From: Macrophomina tecta
Taxonomy: Eukaryota; Ascomycota; Dothideomycetes; Botryosphaeriales; Botryosphaeriaceae
NCBI GenBank assembly: GCA_024180945.1
Contig: JAKSGN010000003.1
Location: forward strand, 3,472,001-3,536,000
DNA length: 64,000 bases
Direction of reading: 5' to 3'
Made by a program: the position numbers and the translations under genes. Shown in pieces: positions 10,943-21,013 of this stretch; position 1 is the stretch's first letter, and each line of letters begins with the position of its first letter. A model generated the notes under the pieces. The model was not told the origin of the DNA, ran no database searches, and saw only the letters and a list, made by a program, of their open reading frames with translations.

Positions 10943-12159
10943 TACTACTTTCCCGCCGCGTGCAAGTACCTGGGGCTTCAACTCCCTATACAAAAGCTCC
11001 TACGTCACGATACTCGGTGGTGGATGTGTTACTAACTCCGTTACGCGAATCGGGCGAGCCTTTGGTCTTTACCACCGACCGAACGACAGGTTTTGAGCCC
11101 CCCCGGCGGAGTACAGAAGCAGCACGCTCGATGGATCAAATTGGTGATTATACATATGTGTAATTGTCTCCAAGTGACACCTTTTGCGTCTGGATAATTT
11201 CCCCAGTTCTCCGTACATATCTCGAAGCGTTCACCATCCCGAGGCGCAGGTAGTGACTGCAACCAATTGGTCAATCCAATCAAACCCTATAAAGTTTTTT
11301 TACAGGCCTTCCCAACTCTGCGTTTGAGTAAATGTAATGTTGCTGTACATCGCATTTGCGGCCATTCTAGCCGTTCCTCTCCTCAGGATTCCCGATTCAC
11401 GGCGTCTTGTCACGAAAGCAGTTACCCTTATATCCCTGAACATACAAGCTCCTTCGACTCCAAAGAGTGAGTCAATTGACGGTACAGAAAACTTGGAGGA
11501 TGCTTTATACTCCAATAAGGCCACTGTGATAGCTCGCTTAATGTGACGCTAATGGTGAGACGAGATAAACAATGGTGCTTGCCAAGGCCTTTATATTACA
11601 GTCACCGCTTACCAGTGACAAAATCCAACCAAATACAAGAGAAATAATACAGGGGAACGCGAATGACGCACACGAAGAGACGGAAGGAAATATGCCGTTG
11701 GTTTGCACCCCCATGCTGCAGAAGACGCCAATCCTTTCCTGATACCTGCTCTCCGAGAGCTCGCCCTAATTCATTTCCTTCGCATCCGCTCGATCAGCCC
11801 GGTCTAGACAAGCAACCATAAACTCCTCCCTCTCTTTTTTGTTTGCTTTTTACTGAAATCCTCATAGAAATCTCGGATTCATCCGGTATCTCGCAACCCT
11901 GAAAGAGATCAGCGCATCTTTGGAAGATATGCGCAACCAAAGGGGAACCAACCACAACCCACCCATGAAAAAAAGCCGCCCCGTCTTGCCACCGCACCTG
12001 ATAACCACTTTCCCACAGAGCCAACAGAGTTTCCTGATACCTCGGCACTTGCGGCCCCATAAACCCATTACTCCATCCTTTATCTCCAACCACTTTCACC
12101 ATTACTGCTCAAATGCTCCCCCCCCCCCCACAAAAATCTTTCATCCAACCCCTCCCCAA
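10943..12159. other. Intergenic, no supported gene
   Basis: About 1.2 kb. A 69-codon ATG frame at 11337-11546 begins with a hydrophobic segment but has no cysteines or family resemblance, and a 102-codon frame at 12102-11794 lies in the probable 3' UTR of the next gene. A short C run occurs at 12117-12129. None is supported as a gene. Confidence 0.5.
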
Positions 12160-13008
12160 TTACGCCCTCAGCGCCGCCTCATCCCTATCCGCCTCCTCCG
12201 CTTCTCCCATCATCCTCACCCTCGCCTTCCCATCCCCCTGCACCTGCACCTTGACCTGCATATCCCCCTGCAGCCCCGGCTGCTGCACACCCCACTGCCC
12301 CGGAACCGGCGCACCGGCACCGCCCGGGGGATAGAACCCGCCGCCCGCCTTCCTCAGCACCTCCTTCGCGATTTCGACCTCCTGCATCTGCCTCTCAAAC
12401 ACGGGCGCACCGCCGGCCCCCTTGGCCGACGGCGTCGCGGCGCCGCCGTCCCTGGCCACCGCCTCGCCCTCACTCGCCCACGCGGCGGCCGCGTCGGCCG
12501 CGCCGGCACCGAGCCCGCCGCCCACGCTCGTCATGGCCGCTGCTGCGGTGCCCCCGCCGGCGCCGGCCTGTTGGAACTTGCCCTCGCGCACGCGCTGCAC
12601 CTGCTCGAGCTGGTGGTAAAAGGGCAGGTCCTGGACGGCGGTGTGGGCGGCGCTCTGGGCCGTGGTCGGCGAGAGCGGGTGCACGGGCGAGGCGACGATG
12701 CTGCCGCGGCCGACTGGCGGAGAGAGGGTGCCGGAGCCGCGGTGGTGCGGAGGAGGCGGGGGAGACGCGCCGTACTGGAAGGCGCCGGTGGGAGGGGCGG
12801 GAGTCGACTTTGACGAGGTGGATTGCTGTTGCTGATGGTGGTGCTGGTGGTGGTTGTGGAATTGGTGGTGGTGGTGCGCCGTCGAGCCGTTGCCGGCGGG
12901 GGAGGAGGCGCCTCCGGGGCCAGAGTTGGTTTGGTGTAGGATGCTGGCCAGGCTATTCATGTTGGTGGAGGGGGAGAGAGATGTCGGTGAGATTGGGGGA
13001 CTAGGCAT
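12160..13008 (-). CDS. His/Gln/Ala/Gly-rich hypothetical protein
   Basis: A single-exon frame of 282 residues with an ATG at 13008. I do not recognise it. The N-terminus is Ser/Pro-rich (MPSPPISPTSLSPS), followed by a histidine/glutamine-rich stretch at about residues 45-64, Pro-rich runs, then an Ala/Gly-rich middle. Two less biased pieces, DLPFYHQLEQVQRVREGKF and FERQMQEVEIAKEVLRKAGG, look like short amphipathic helices and are the best candidates for conserved segments. The tail is acidic with GEAEEADRDEAALRA. It is probably a disordered nuclear or regulatory protein, but nothing in the sequence fixes a role. An overlapping antisense frame is explained by the biased composition. Confidence 0.6.
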   Translation of the reverse strand: MPSPPISPTSLSPSTNMNSLASILHQTNSGPGGASSPAGNGSTAHHHHQFHNHHQHHHQQQQSTSSKSTPAPPTGAFQYGASPPPPPHHRGSGTLSPPVGRGSIVASPVHPLSPTTAQSAAHTAVQDLPFYHQLEQVQRVREGKFQQAGAGGGTAAAAMTSVGGGLGAGAADAAAAWASEGEAVARDGGAATPSAKGAGGAPVFERQMQEVEIAKEVLRKAGGGFYPPGGAGAPVPGQWGVQQPGLQGDMQVKVQVQGDGKARVRMMGEAEEADRDEAALRA

Positions 13009-14127
13009 GTTGGTAGTTTTTGTGTGTTTTGTTTTGGGTGGGGGGGGGGGGGTGATTCTTGAGAGGGAATGGGAAAAAGGGTGATGGAAACCGAAAAGGG
13101 TGATAGGTTGGTGCGAAAGGGAAATGGCGGTGAAGGAGTTCTGATTATTCCTTTTGACGGTGGCAGGTTCAGGCCGGTTCTGGATTACTTGTCAATCTCA
13201 ATGATCGAATGAAGATGGGTGAGGACGGACGTGAATCGATTCGCGTGAAGCTCAAAGCTTAAGGAAAGAGTCTTTCTGGAAGCGTTCAAAGGCCGAGTCT
13301 TGGCGCTATGACTGATGGCTGTAAAAGGGTTGGCCCGTTGGATGCTGAGGTTTGTCCGTAGCGTGAAGCCGATGTCGTGATGATGATGTGAATACCGGAC
13401 TGGGATGAGCGAGAAGAACACGTTGAAAAGGGCGGTAGAAGCTAAAAAGGCGGGTGCTCGATGCCGTCGTTTGTGCTGGGTTCGGCCGTTTCTGCGCAGG
13501 AAGCAGAGCAGTAAAGGATGGCAATATGTAGGAAGAAGAAACACAAGGCGGCCGCGCTGTGATTGGCTGGAGGCGGCGATGCAGGCAGATCGTGCGGAAG
13601 GAGGGAAAGTGTTGGTGAAGGCGTAGAAAAGACGGAGAAGCTCAGCGGATACGCCGGAACTTCGGCGCGAATAAAAAGCGGACTGCGAGTCAAAGCTGCA
13701 CAACAATCATTTCCCAAAGCCGTAGTTGTCTGTATCTAAAAGCTGTGCTCGTGCTAACTCCATTTAACCTCGCTATTACATGAACCCATCCAAATTTCCT
13801 GTGTGCCGCCCAATCGTATATCGTTACACCGTCGTAAACTGGTCATGATGTACAAAAGCGCGCTGTATTTCCCCGTCGGTCCGATCCAGACTTATCGATA
13901 CCGGCTGATCCACCCGTGGTCTTCGGTACGGGATCCGGGTGTGGAGCAGGGCAACTACCCTTTACGGACAAGGCACGTGGGAGTGGTCGTTCAAGAAGTG
14001 CAGTCATCGTTGGCTTGTCGAATGCATCCGCACAGGTGCTTCGATTGCACGTGTGCCGGACGGCCCTTTGTTGCGATGTCTCACGAACGGACCTCTTGCT
14101 GCTCCACAGTGACGTCTCGCACTCCCT
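13009..14127. other. Intergenic upstream of the His/Gln-rich gene
   Basis: About 1.1 kb. It contains a G run near 13039-13050 (a C tract on the coding strand, in the likely leader of the gene at 12160-13008) and a minus-strand frame of 173 codons (13185-13706) of biased composition that I do not accept. The far end is 3' flank of the NCE102-like gene. Confidence 0.5.
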
Positions 14128-14750
14128 TTAGACTTGGCTCATGGAGGGAGCGCCGCGACTGATGCCGGAGCGCATGTTGACACCGCCGCGCCTCTGCTGC
14201 CACGAGAAGAAGGCGGTAGCAACAAAGCACGCGAAGCCGAACCATAGGAAGGCGGTGGAGGCCTGGGCTTCATGGCAGCGCTTCTCCGTGTTGGGAGAGC
14301 CGTTGGTGACTAGGTTGCTGCGCGTGTAGTCCTGCCGACCCGTTAGTAAGCGCAGGCCGATTGGGCGTTTGCAGACGTACGCTGTTGCCGCAGCTGTGAA
14401 CGCCGAGATACGCAGCGAGTGCGACGGCGCCGCAGAAATAGAAGAGGGCGTTGAGCACGTCAAGCGCGACCATAGCCATGGGGACGGGGTCGAATACGCC
14501 CATTGACGCAGGAATCAAGTAAAACAGCGAGAGCATGGAAAAGACAGCAACAAACATGCTGTAGTTGACTATGCTGGGGTCGCCGGCGCGCGAGGTAGCA
14601 ATCATGTTGCCAATCAGCGCCATGATGAGCAGCGCCCACAGGAACTGTATTGCACGCGCAGGGTCAGTGAACTGTGCTCAACCAAGTCGCGCCTGATCGC
14701 TCGCTTACCTCAAGACCCCTGAAGGCTGTGTGCAGCGCCCTGGATGCCAT
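14128..14750 (-). CDS. NCE102: MARVEL-domain membrane protein, NCE102 type
   Basis: A four-pass plasma-membrane protein. In yeast and Aspergillus its relatives act in eisosomes/MCC membrane domains and sphingolipid sensing. Three exons: 14750-14709 (only 14 codons), 14644-14381, 14331-14128; introns of 64 and 49 bp with GTAAGC and GTACGT donors and a CTAAC branch site in the second. The product is 169 residues, the usual family length. Seen: four hydrophobic segments, VNYSMF after the first loop, HSCGN at the end of the third segment, RCHEAQASTAFLWF in the fourth, and the C-terminal ending PSMSQV, which matches the known family ending. The very short first exon would be missed by simple ORF calling. 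Confidence 0.92.
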
Positions 14751-17700
14751 TTTGGTTGCACGGGCGGATTTGCGACGGAGGGAGATTGTGCGGCTCGTGC
14801 GGTTGGAGATCAGTGGGTTCCGGAATAGGGAGGCTGGTGATGAAAGAACAGGCACTTTTTGAGCTCGCAGTCTGGTGTGATGACGTCTGGTCTGGGGATG
14901 ACGTCGAGCGACGCCACTTGCCGCTGTGCCGACCGGCGATGCTCTAGGAGAGCCTTTCTTTTGGCGTCAAAGCTTGTGCGACGACCCGAGAGGGTGATGC
15001 GACAATGATGATGCGGGAGATTTTTGGAACCATCAACAACACTGGGGATGGCGGCAGCCGGGTCCGTGAGCGCGTTCTTATGTATCGCGCCCGTCGAGTG
15101 ATGTGCGCGCAGTTGTCGCTCGAGCAACGCAACACTCCGGGATCCGTCACCACTCAGCTCCTCCATATCCTTCCGCGCTCTGCCGCCCCGCCACTCACAA
15201 CTGCCATCGCCGCCAACCATGGGCCCATTTGCAACCAGCCTCAAACGCGAGCCAGCCACCCACGCGACAAGTACCGGTGCGGAGCACAACACCACCGCCC
15301 CGAGGAGCCCGAGCAGCAGCAGACCCTGTGACGGCACAGGGCGTTCCTGTGGCCGGCAAGCCTTGTCGATCATCGCCGGGCTATCCTTCTAGCCTGAGGC
15401 CACCGTGCGCCTGCCGAGCAGCCGTGATGCTTAGTCCTGTCGCTCGTGAAGTCACCTGCAGCCGCCTATCGCGTTCCGCGCCCTCCCTGTTGGAGCTCCG
15501 CGGTGCTTTCCGCTCGCCCAATTGGCACCTCTTTGCCTGCATCCGCGACGACTTCCGCTCGCGCTATCCTTGACCTGGACCAGCCCTTCCAGCCCTCTCC
15601 CTTGCCTCGCACGTGTCCACACACGGTATCGCGCATTGCGGCCCTTGCAGGGCTCTCCCCTGGGCACTGTCGAGAGAGGAGTAGAGGGGAAGAGAGCGCT
15701 GGACGAATGACACACGAGGAAAACTCCGCAGCCCTAAACTCCCGTTCAGTCGGTCTGGCTGCACAGCAACACGGTTGGAGTTTGCGATGATGCAACGCTT
15801 CCCGTCTGCGGGCGAGCCGTGTGCCAGGATCGAAGAATCTGCCCATCCACATGAGCATCTTTTCCATCAACCCGGCATAGTGGATGGGATTGAACGGTTC
15901 TGAGCGGCTTAATCAACTGCGGAGTTGGATCAACAAGAGATGCATCGATGCTGGACCCTGTCTTTCAACAGGCAGTGTCGCGGGGTGAGCTAAATCGTCG
16001 ATGTTGCGCATTACCATGAGGAAATGCTTGTGTGGACTGGTGAAGGGGCGCCGGCAGAGCATGCCATGTCCCCAGCCCGTTGCTGGTGGAACGCTGGATG
16101 TCTGAGTTGACGATTTGGGTAACAGTGACTTGCAACCGTCGTGCAACCGCCAGTAACGTTCAAGTAAGCGCAACCGACGGGCTCATGTCGCAGGCACCCG
16201 GCCGAGTTGTTGGATAAGGCATTTAACGGCGGGAGGGGGAGGACGAGGGAAAGAGTTATGGCTGTAGCGAATTAAGCAGTAGATGGTGATGGCAGGTTCA
16301 GGAGGAATCTCCGCGTATTTTCAGGAAAGCGTTGCGGCCAGAACCTATTATGCGTCTCGTACATGAGAAATTGCGGTGAGTAGTTACGCAGTGAAAAGCC
16401 GTAGTACATTTCGTGCGTGCCTGGACTGCTCCAAACGTCCCGTAGAAGCGCAATAATGACCTGCAGCATTATCAATGCTATATAATAGAACCCAAGACCG
16501 TGTTCCAGAGCTGCGATAATGACGCACTTACTGGTCATTACAAAGACAATCCGTAACGAAATAGGTTTTAAAGGCTTTAGGAAGCTCGAATATGCACGCT
16601 GACGTGCAGGATTCGTCCGGACGTAGTCTTGCTTCAGCACCCATTGGAGTATTACCACCGCCGCAATATTCTTCAATCGACCCCAGGATTGTTCCAAAAT
16701 ACACTTGAAGCACTGCCCTGGGAGCCTGCCACAGATCTTGTTGCAGCCGCCTGATGGTTGCGAGATTGCGGACCGGCCCGCATCGTCTCGGGGGTTTGCA
16801 TGATAAATGGGAATTACTGGAGTGCTAATGATCCTTCCAAGCGATTGGGGGTCAATTAGAGGCGTTCCATAAGCTGTCGCCACGCATTGGCATATTCTGC
16901 GATACTACAGTCGCGTAGCAGGGACGCTTGGGAGGGTTACCATGCATGTCTCGGAAAATCAGCCCCGCGGCTGGAGGCTTCAACAACGACAACCACCATC
17001 ACCACAATATTTTGTTGCCCTCTACTTCATCCCCCCACTAATGTGCTTGCAGTCGTGTGCCGCTTCTCCTCAGCTTATGGAGAGACCCGTTTCCGCGCCT
17101 CATCATCAGCTTGTTTGTTTCAGCAGTCTCCACTTTTCCAGGATCATGTCGACTGAGACCCGCTGCCATCTGGCACTGTGACGTAATCGCGTGAGCCAAG
17201 TCTCATGCTCGCGTGTTCTTTGGGACAAAGAGTATGCAGCGGGGTAGGGCGTGAGGGCATGTTGTCAAAGGCGCATGCCTCTTTGGTGCTGCGAAAATTC
17301 AATATTCGCTTGTTAGTGCAGTGGTGCATGACACGAACAAAGGCGGGAGCGTCCCTGAAAAAGTTGATCGGGATCCTCTGGGGGAGCCCGATTCATGCTA
17401 GCGGACCCGGCCTATAGGCGCATACGAGCCATTATACAACGGCGACGCGGAAAACCTACGCATCGGGTGTTAGCACGCGCTCAACAATTTCCGGCCACAA
17501 CTCAGCTCGGGAGGCAACGATATATTCACGGCCAGCGAACACGGCGCGACGACGCCACTATAACAGCATGGTTCAGCAGGCGGGAAATGTTCCGAATCTT
17601 CCGGCCTGCGCTAGTAGCAAGATACGAGGAAGACAAAAGGCAAACGGCGCATGTGAAGAGATGGAAAACTGGATCGTTGATCAGGTCAGACAGCCAATTG

Positions 17701-20700
17701 CAGCGGAAAAATCTGGCTTCGACGCGTCCAGATCTCCGGCTGGGTGGGCAATCGAAGGCAGAGCAGCATCGGATCTGGGATTTGATTCCTCTTTCGTCAG
17801 TTGCATCAAAGCTGGCGAAAAGCAGACACATGGCGCGTCGCATTCACCAGGAGCTGGGACCTGGAATAGCAGGCTTGGTGGCGCCACTTATGCTTACGGC
17901 AGCCGCGGCGTGCTCTGAAATACACGGGCCGGGAGCGGTGGAGCAAGTGGTCTTTTTCCTTTGAGGATTCGGCAGGCTGGGGCCGCGGTGGTGAGGCGCC
18001 GCGGACGGCAGGTGGAACGCGCCGGCCAATCCGGAAGAGGGCAATTAATCTCACGACAGTTGGTAATATCCATGGAGAATCCGCAGCTGCTACCCCGCAA
18101 ATTCTCGTCGGGGCTGGACCAGCGCGTGCAATCACAGACGAGCGGCGGCGAAAGCTTGCATGTCGAAGGCCCCTCATTACGCGTGTTGAGCCCAAGGAAT
18201 GGGCGGCGGTGGTTAGCAAGGCGGCACACAAAGGCTCTGGCCCTCCCAGGCGGGCTAGACCAGAAGTTACCTTGAAGCAACTGGGCGCTGGAGCTCTAGT
18301 GTCAGGCATCACAAGGGCCGCGTGACTGCCCCTTGCGGCCCCATCCTCGCGGCAGACTGGAGAGCACCGTGCCGGCGTGGCTCTGCAGCGCGTCGGCCTG
18401 GGCAGCAGGAGGGCAGGTGGCGGGCGTGTCGACCTCGCGAGTGCGGAGAGCGGACGGGTGCGTAGCAAGAGGGGGCGCGTGGCCAGGCGCAGGCCGACCC
18501 CGGCGCGATGCAGTCGTCGGGGAGGGCTGCAGGACTCCGGGCGGACCGCGAGCCTGAGGTGATGACGGGCTTCTGGCGATGCAACCGCCATGGATGCCGA
18601 TCAGCGTCTGCCAGTGCTGAGCTGCAGGTCTGTCTCGGCGAGCAGCAACCTGGCCATCTTCCCCGCATGGCCTGTGCGCACACCAAGCCGCATACATACA
18701 AAGTAGAGGCGTTGTGCGGTGCCTGCCACCGCGCGACTGAGGCCGTTTCCTGCTGCTGCTGCACCGTCCTGCTATTTCACGCCCCTCAGACCCGCCGCGA
18801 GCCTCTGCCTGCCGACCGCTGTTGCGCGCGCCCCGCCCTGCCCCCGCCCAGCTCCACACCCGCCCGCCGCCGCCCTCCTGCACCGCACCGGCCGCGAACC
18901 CCAGCCAGGCCAGGCCCCGACTCCGAGCCCCGAGCAGCCCCCCCGCGGCCGCCAGACAGATCGCCGGGGAACAACGGCGCGAAGCGAGCTCTCGGCCCAC
19001 CCCAGCAGCTCCAGGGACTCGATTGTCAGTCCACCAGCTGCAGCGTCGCCTCCCGAGACACCTCCACCTCTCGCCTCTCGCCTTACTGTTCCTGCGCCGA
19101 CGCGCCCATCTCTCTCCATCACGACGAGACAATGTCCCTCCGCTGATCTCCTGCGCGAACGCCACGAATCTGCCCTGCCTGATCGCCCGGAGACCTGCGG
19201 CTCGAACGAGGCACAGCGTGGCGCGCCTTCCCCACATTCTGCCCCAGTATACCGTCGCATGCCGCCCTGCTCGTCCTCTCATGCCACGGTTCCGCACCAA
19301 CTCACTCTGCCCACCGAAACAACACCACGCGACACACCCTGCCCGCTGAAAGACTTGGGATAGACCGGTACAAAAGTTTGGCGCATTGAAGGTTGCTTGT
19401 GCGAAGACAGGTGCGCCCGCTGCCGTCCTGCCCCTTCCGCCCGGCCACTCTCCAGCTGAACCCTTGAGCAAAGCAGCTTTCGCCCTCAGCAGATCCTGAC
19501 GACTGCGCCGAAACGCCTGCGATAGAGCTCTCCTTCCGGTACGTCTCGTCCACCTGACCTCCCCCGGAACGAAGCGGTGCTGCACCCTTCAGCGGCTCGC
19601 TCTGGCGCTGATGGCACAGTAGTGATTTTGTTGAAATATAGACATAGAAGCGCTGTCGCATCCGCCGTCTCCTCGCTTGTAATTTTTCGCTTCTTTCCTG
19701 TACACTAGGTGAGCTCTTCCGCCCTTCGTCGCCGTCGAGCGACACCCTCCGTCCCTGTCTCGAGACCTTCGCGCTGGCCCGCCTCTTTGCGCCGCGACCT
19801 GTCCCCGCATATGGAGGAACCAACGTGACGCCTCCAACCTTGAGCGGGATTGGACGCACGTATGGGCACGGCGCAGTCGCTCGTGAGCTCGTGGTCAGCC
19901 TGCATGCCGACGACTCTCGCGCATTCCTTGGCGTCCTCATGCGCTGTCATACGGGCTTCAAACTCCGGGACCGCTCAGCATGCATACTACAGTGCGGGCA
20001 CTGGTGGTTATTGATGTTGGAATACCGGTTTTGTCTTCGCTGCGAATGGCGAAAACTTGTGCCTTGAGGCTGGGCGCCCTTCATTCCTTCAGTGCTCGTG
20101 CTACGGTCTGGCGCGTGGGTTTCTCGCAGCGGTCACCGTTTCTATATTCCGCGGAGTTTGTTACCATAGAATGAGCAGCGTTGACATGAATGTCCCAGTA
20201 ATCGCACGCGCCCACCGCGACCTAGCTTCGAGGGCCAGTCGCACGGCCTCGCTTCATCCCATCCCCAACATATCCACGCGCAGCGATCTCAAACCCCGAC
20301 CGCAACATTACATCCACTTTCAAACCTACTGCGACTCTCACGCCGCTGAACCACATCCCTGGTCCTTCTCTGCGCCAAGATTGGTCCGAGTTCGCCTCAG
20401 TAAACTCCAAGGTATGTCCTTTGAATTCGCCACGCGAAGTTACACTTGCCTATTAGCCCGTTCGGCCTCTTTCCGGTTGTTGTCCTTTCTTTGTTCAGAT
20501 GGTCAGCTCTATGTTCGCAAAATGGCACCCATAATCAACGTCACGTCAGCTATTATGACGGATATTCATCTCTGTTTTACCTACAGGTTGCGCCTGCGTC
20601 TCCTGCAGCCTTGCCTGACGCCGCTACGTGTCGCGCCTTGTTTGAAATACTTGTAACCCTTTTAGAGACAAACTTTTGGATCCAGACCAATCTTACTGCG

Positions 20701-21013
20701 CTGTCCTCTTCTACCGGGCTCTACATCGGGCCAGCCTTCTGTTTGCTTGACCACGCACAGTGCTAACGGAAACCCCCCAGAACCAGTTCATCCGGCTCGC
20801 CTCCGAATAAATTGATCGTTTGAAGACTGCAGAAATCACGGTCAAATTATCATTCTTTGCGATTCAATTAACTACCGAACCTGGCGGGTCGCCCTCCGTG
20901 TTGTAAGTAAATAATTCTCTCTACCATTCTACAGCTAACCGGGAGTCAGGTTGGCAACCTAGCCGGTCTTATCATTGCAAGAGATAAATACTACGACCCA
21001 AATTCAACTAACC
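14751..21013. other. Long gene-poor region, probably promoter and leader of the PSP1 gene
   Basis: More than 6 kb without a supported gene. 15.0-16.9 kb has mixed composition with only short frames; the longest (16883-16272, minus) starts with GTG and has no ATG until late. 17.8-19.6 kb is strongly C-rich on the + strand with CT runs, which produces long antisense frames of Arg/Gly/Pro-rich junk. 19.6-21.0 kb is C/T-rich and could be a spliced leader: a GTATGT donor at 20412 and a CTACAG acceptor at 20586 would make a 175-bp intron. Transcript data would be needed to place the start site. Confidence 0.5.

Noticed and set aside
11337..11546. 69-codon ATG frame with hydrophobic N-terminus
   Set aside because: Signal-like start, but no cysteines, no promoter signal and no family; lies in a decayed interval.
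16272..16883. 203-codon minus frame with a hydrophobic middle
   Set aside because: Starts with GTG; the first ATG comes late; no splice partner or family found.
18302..19585. 427-codon minus frame and overlapping frames on both strands
   Set aside because: Arg/Gly/Ala-rich translation in C-rich noncoding DNA, no ATG support and no family resemblance.
20903..20934. GTAAGT...ACAG pair just before the PSP1 gene
   Set aside because: Only 32 bp, below the usual lower limit for fungal introns.
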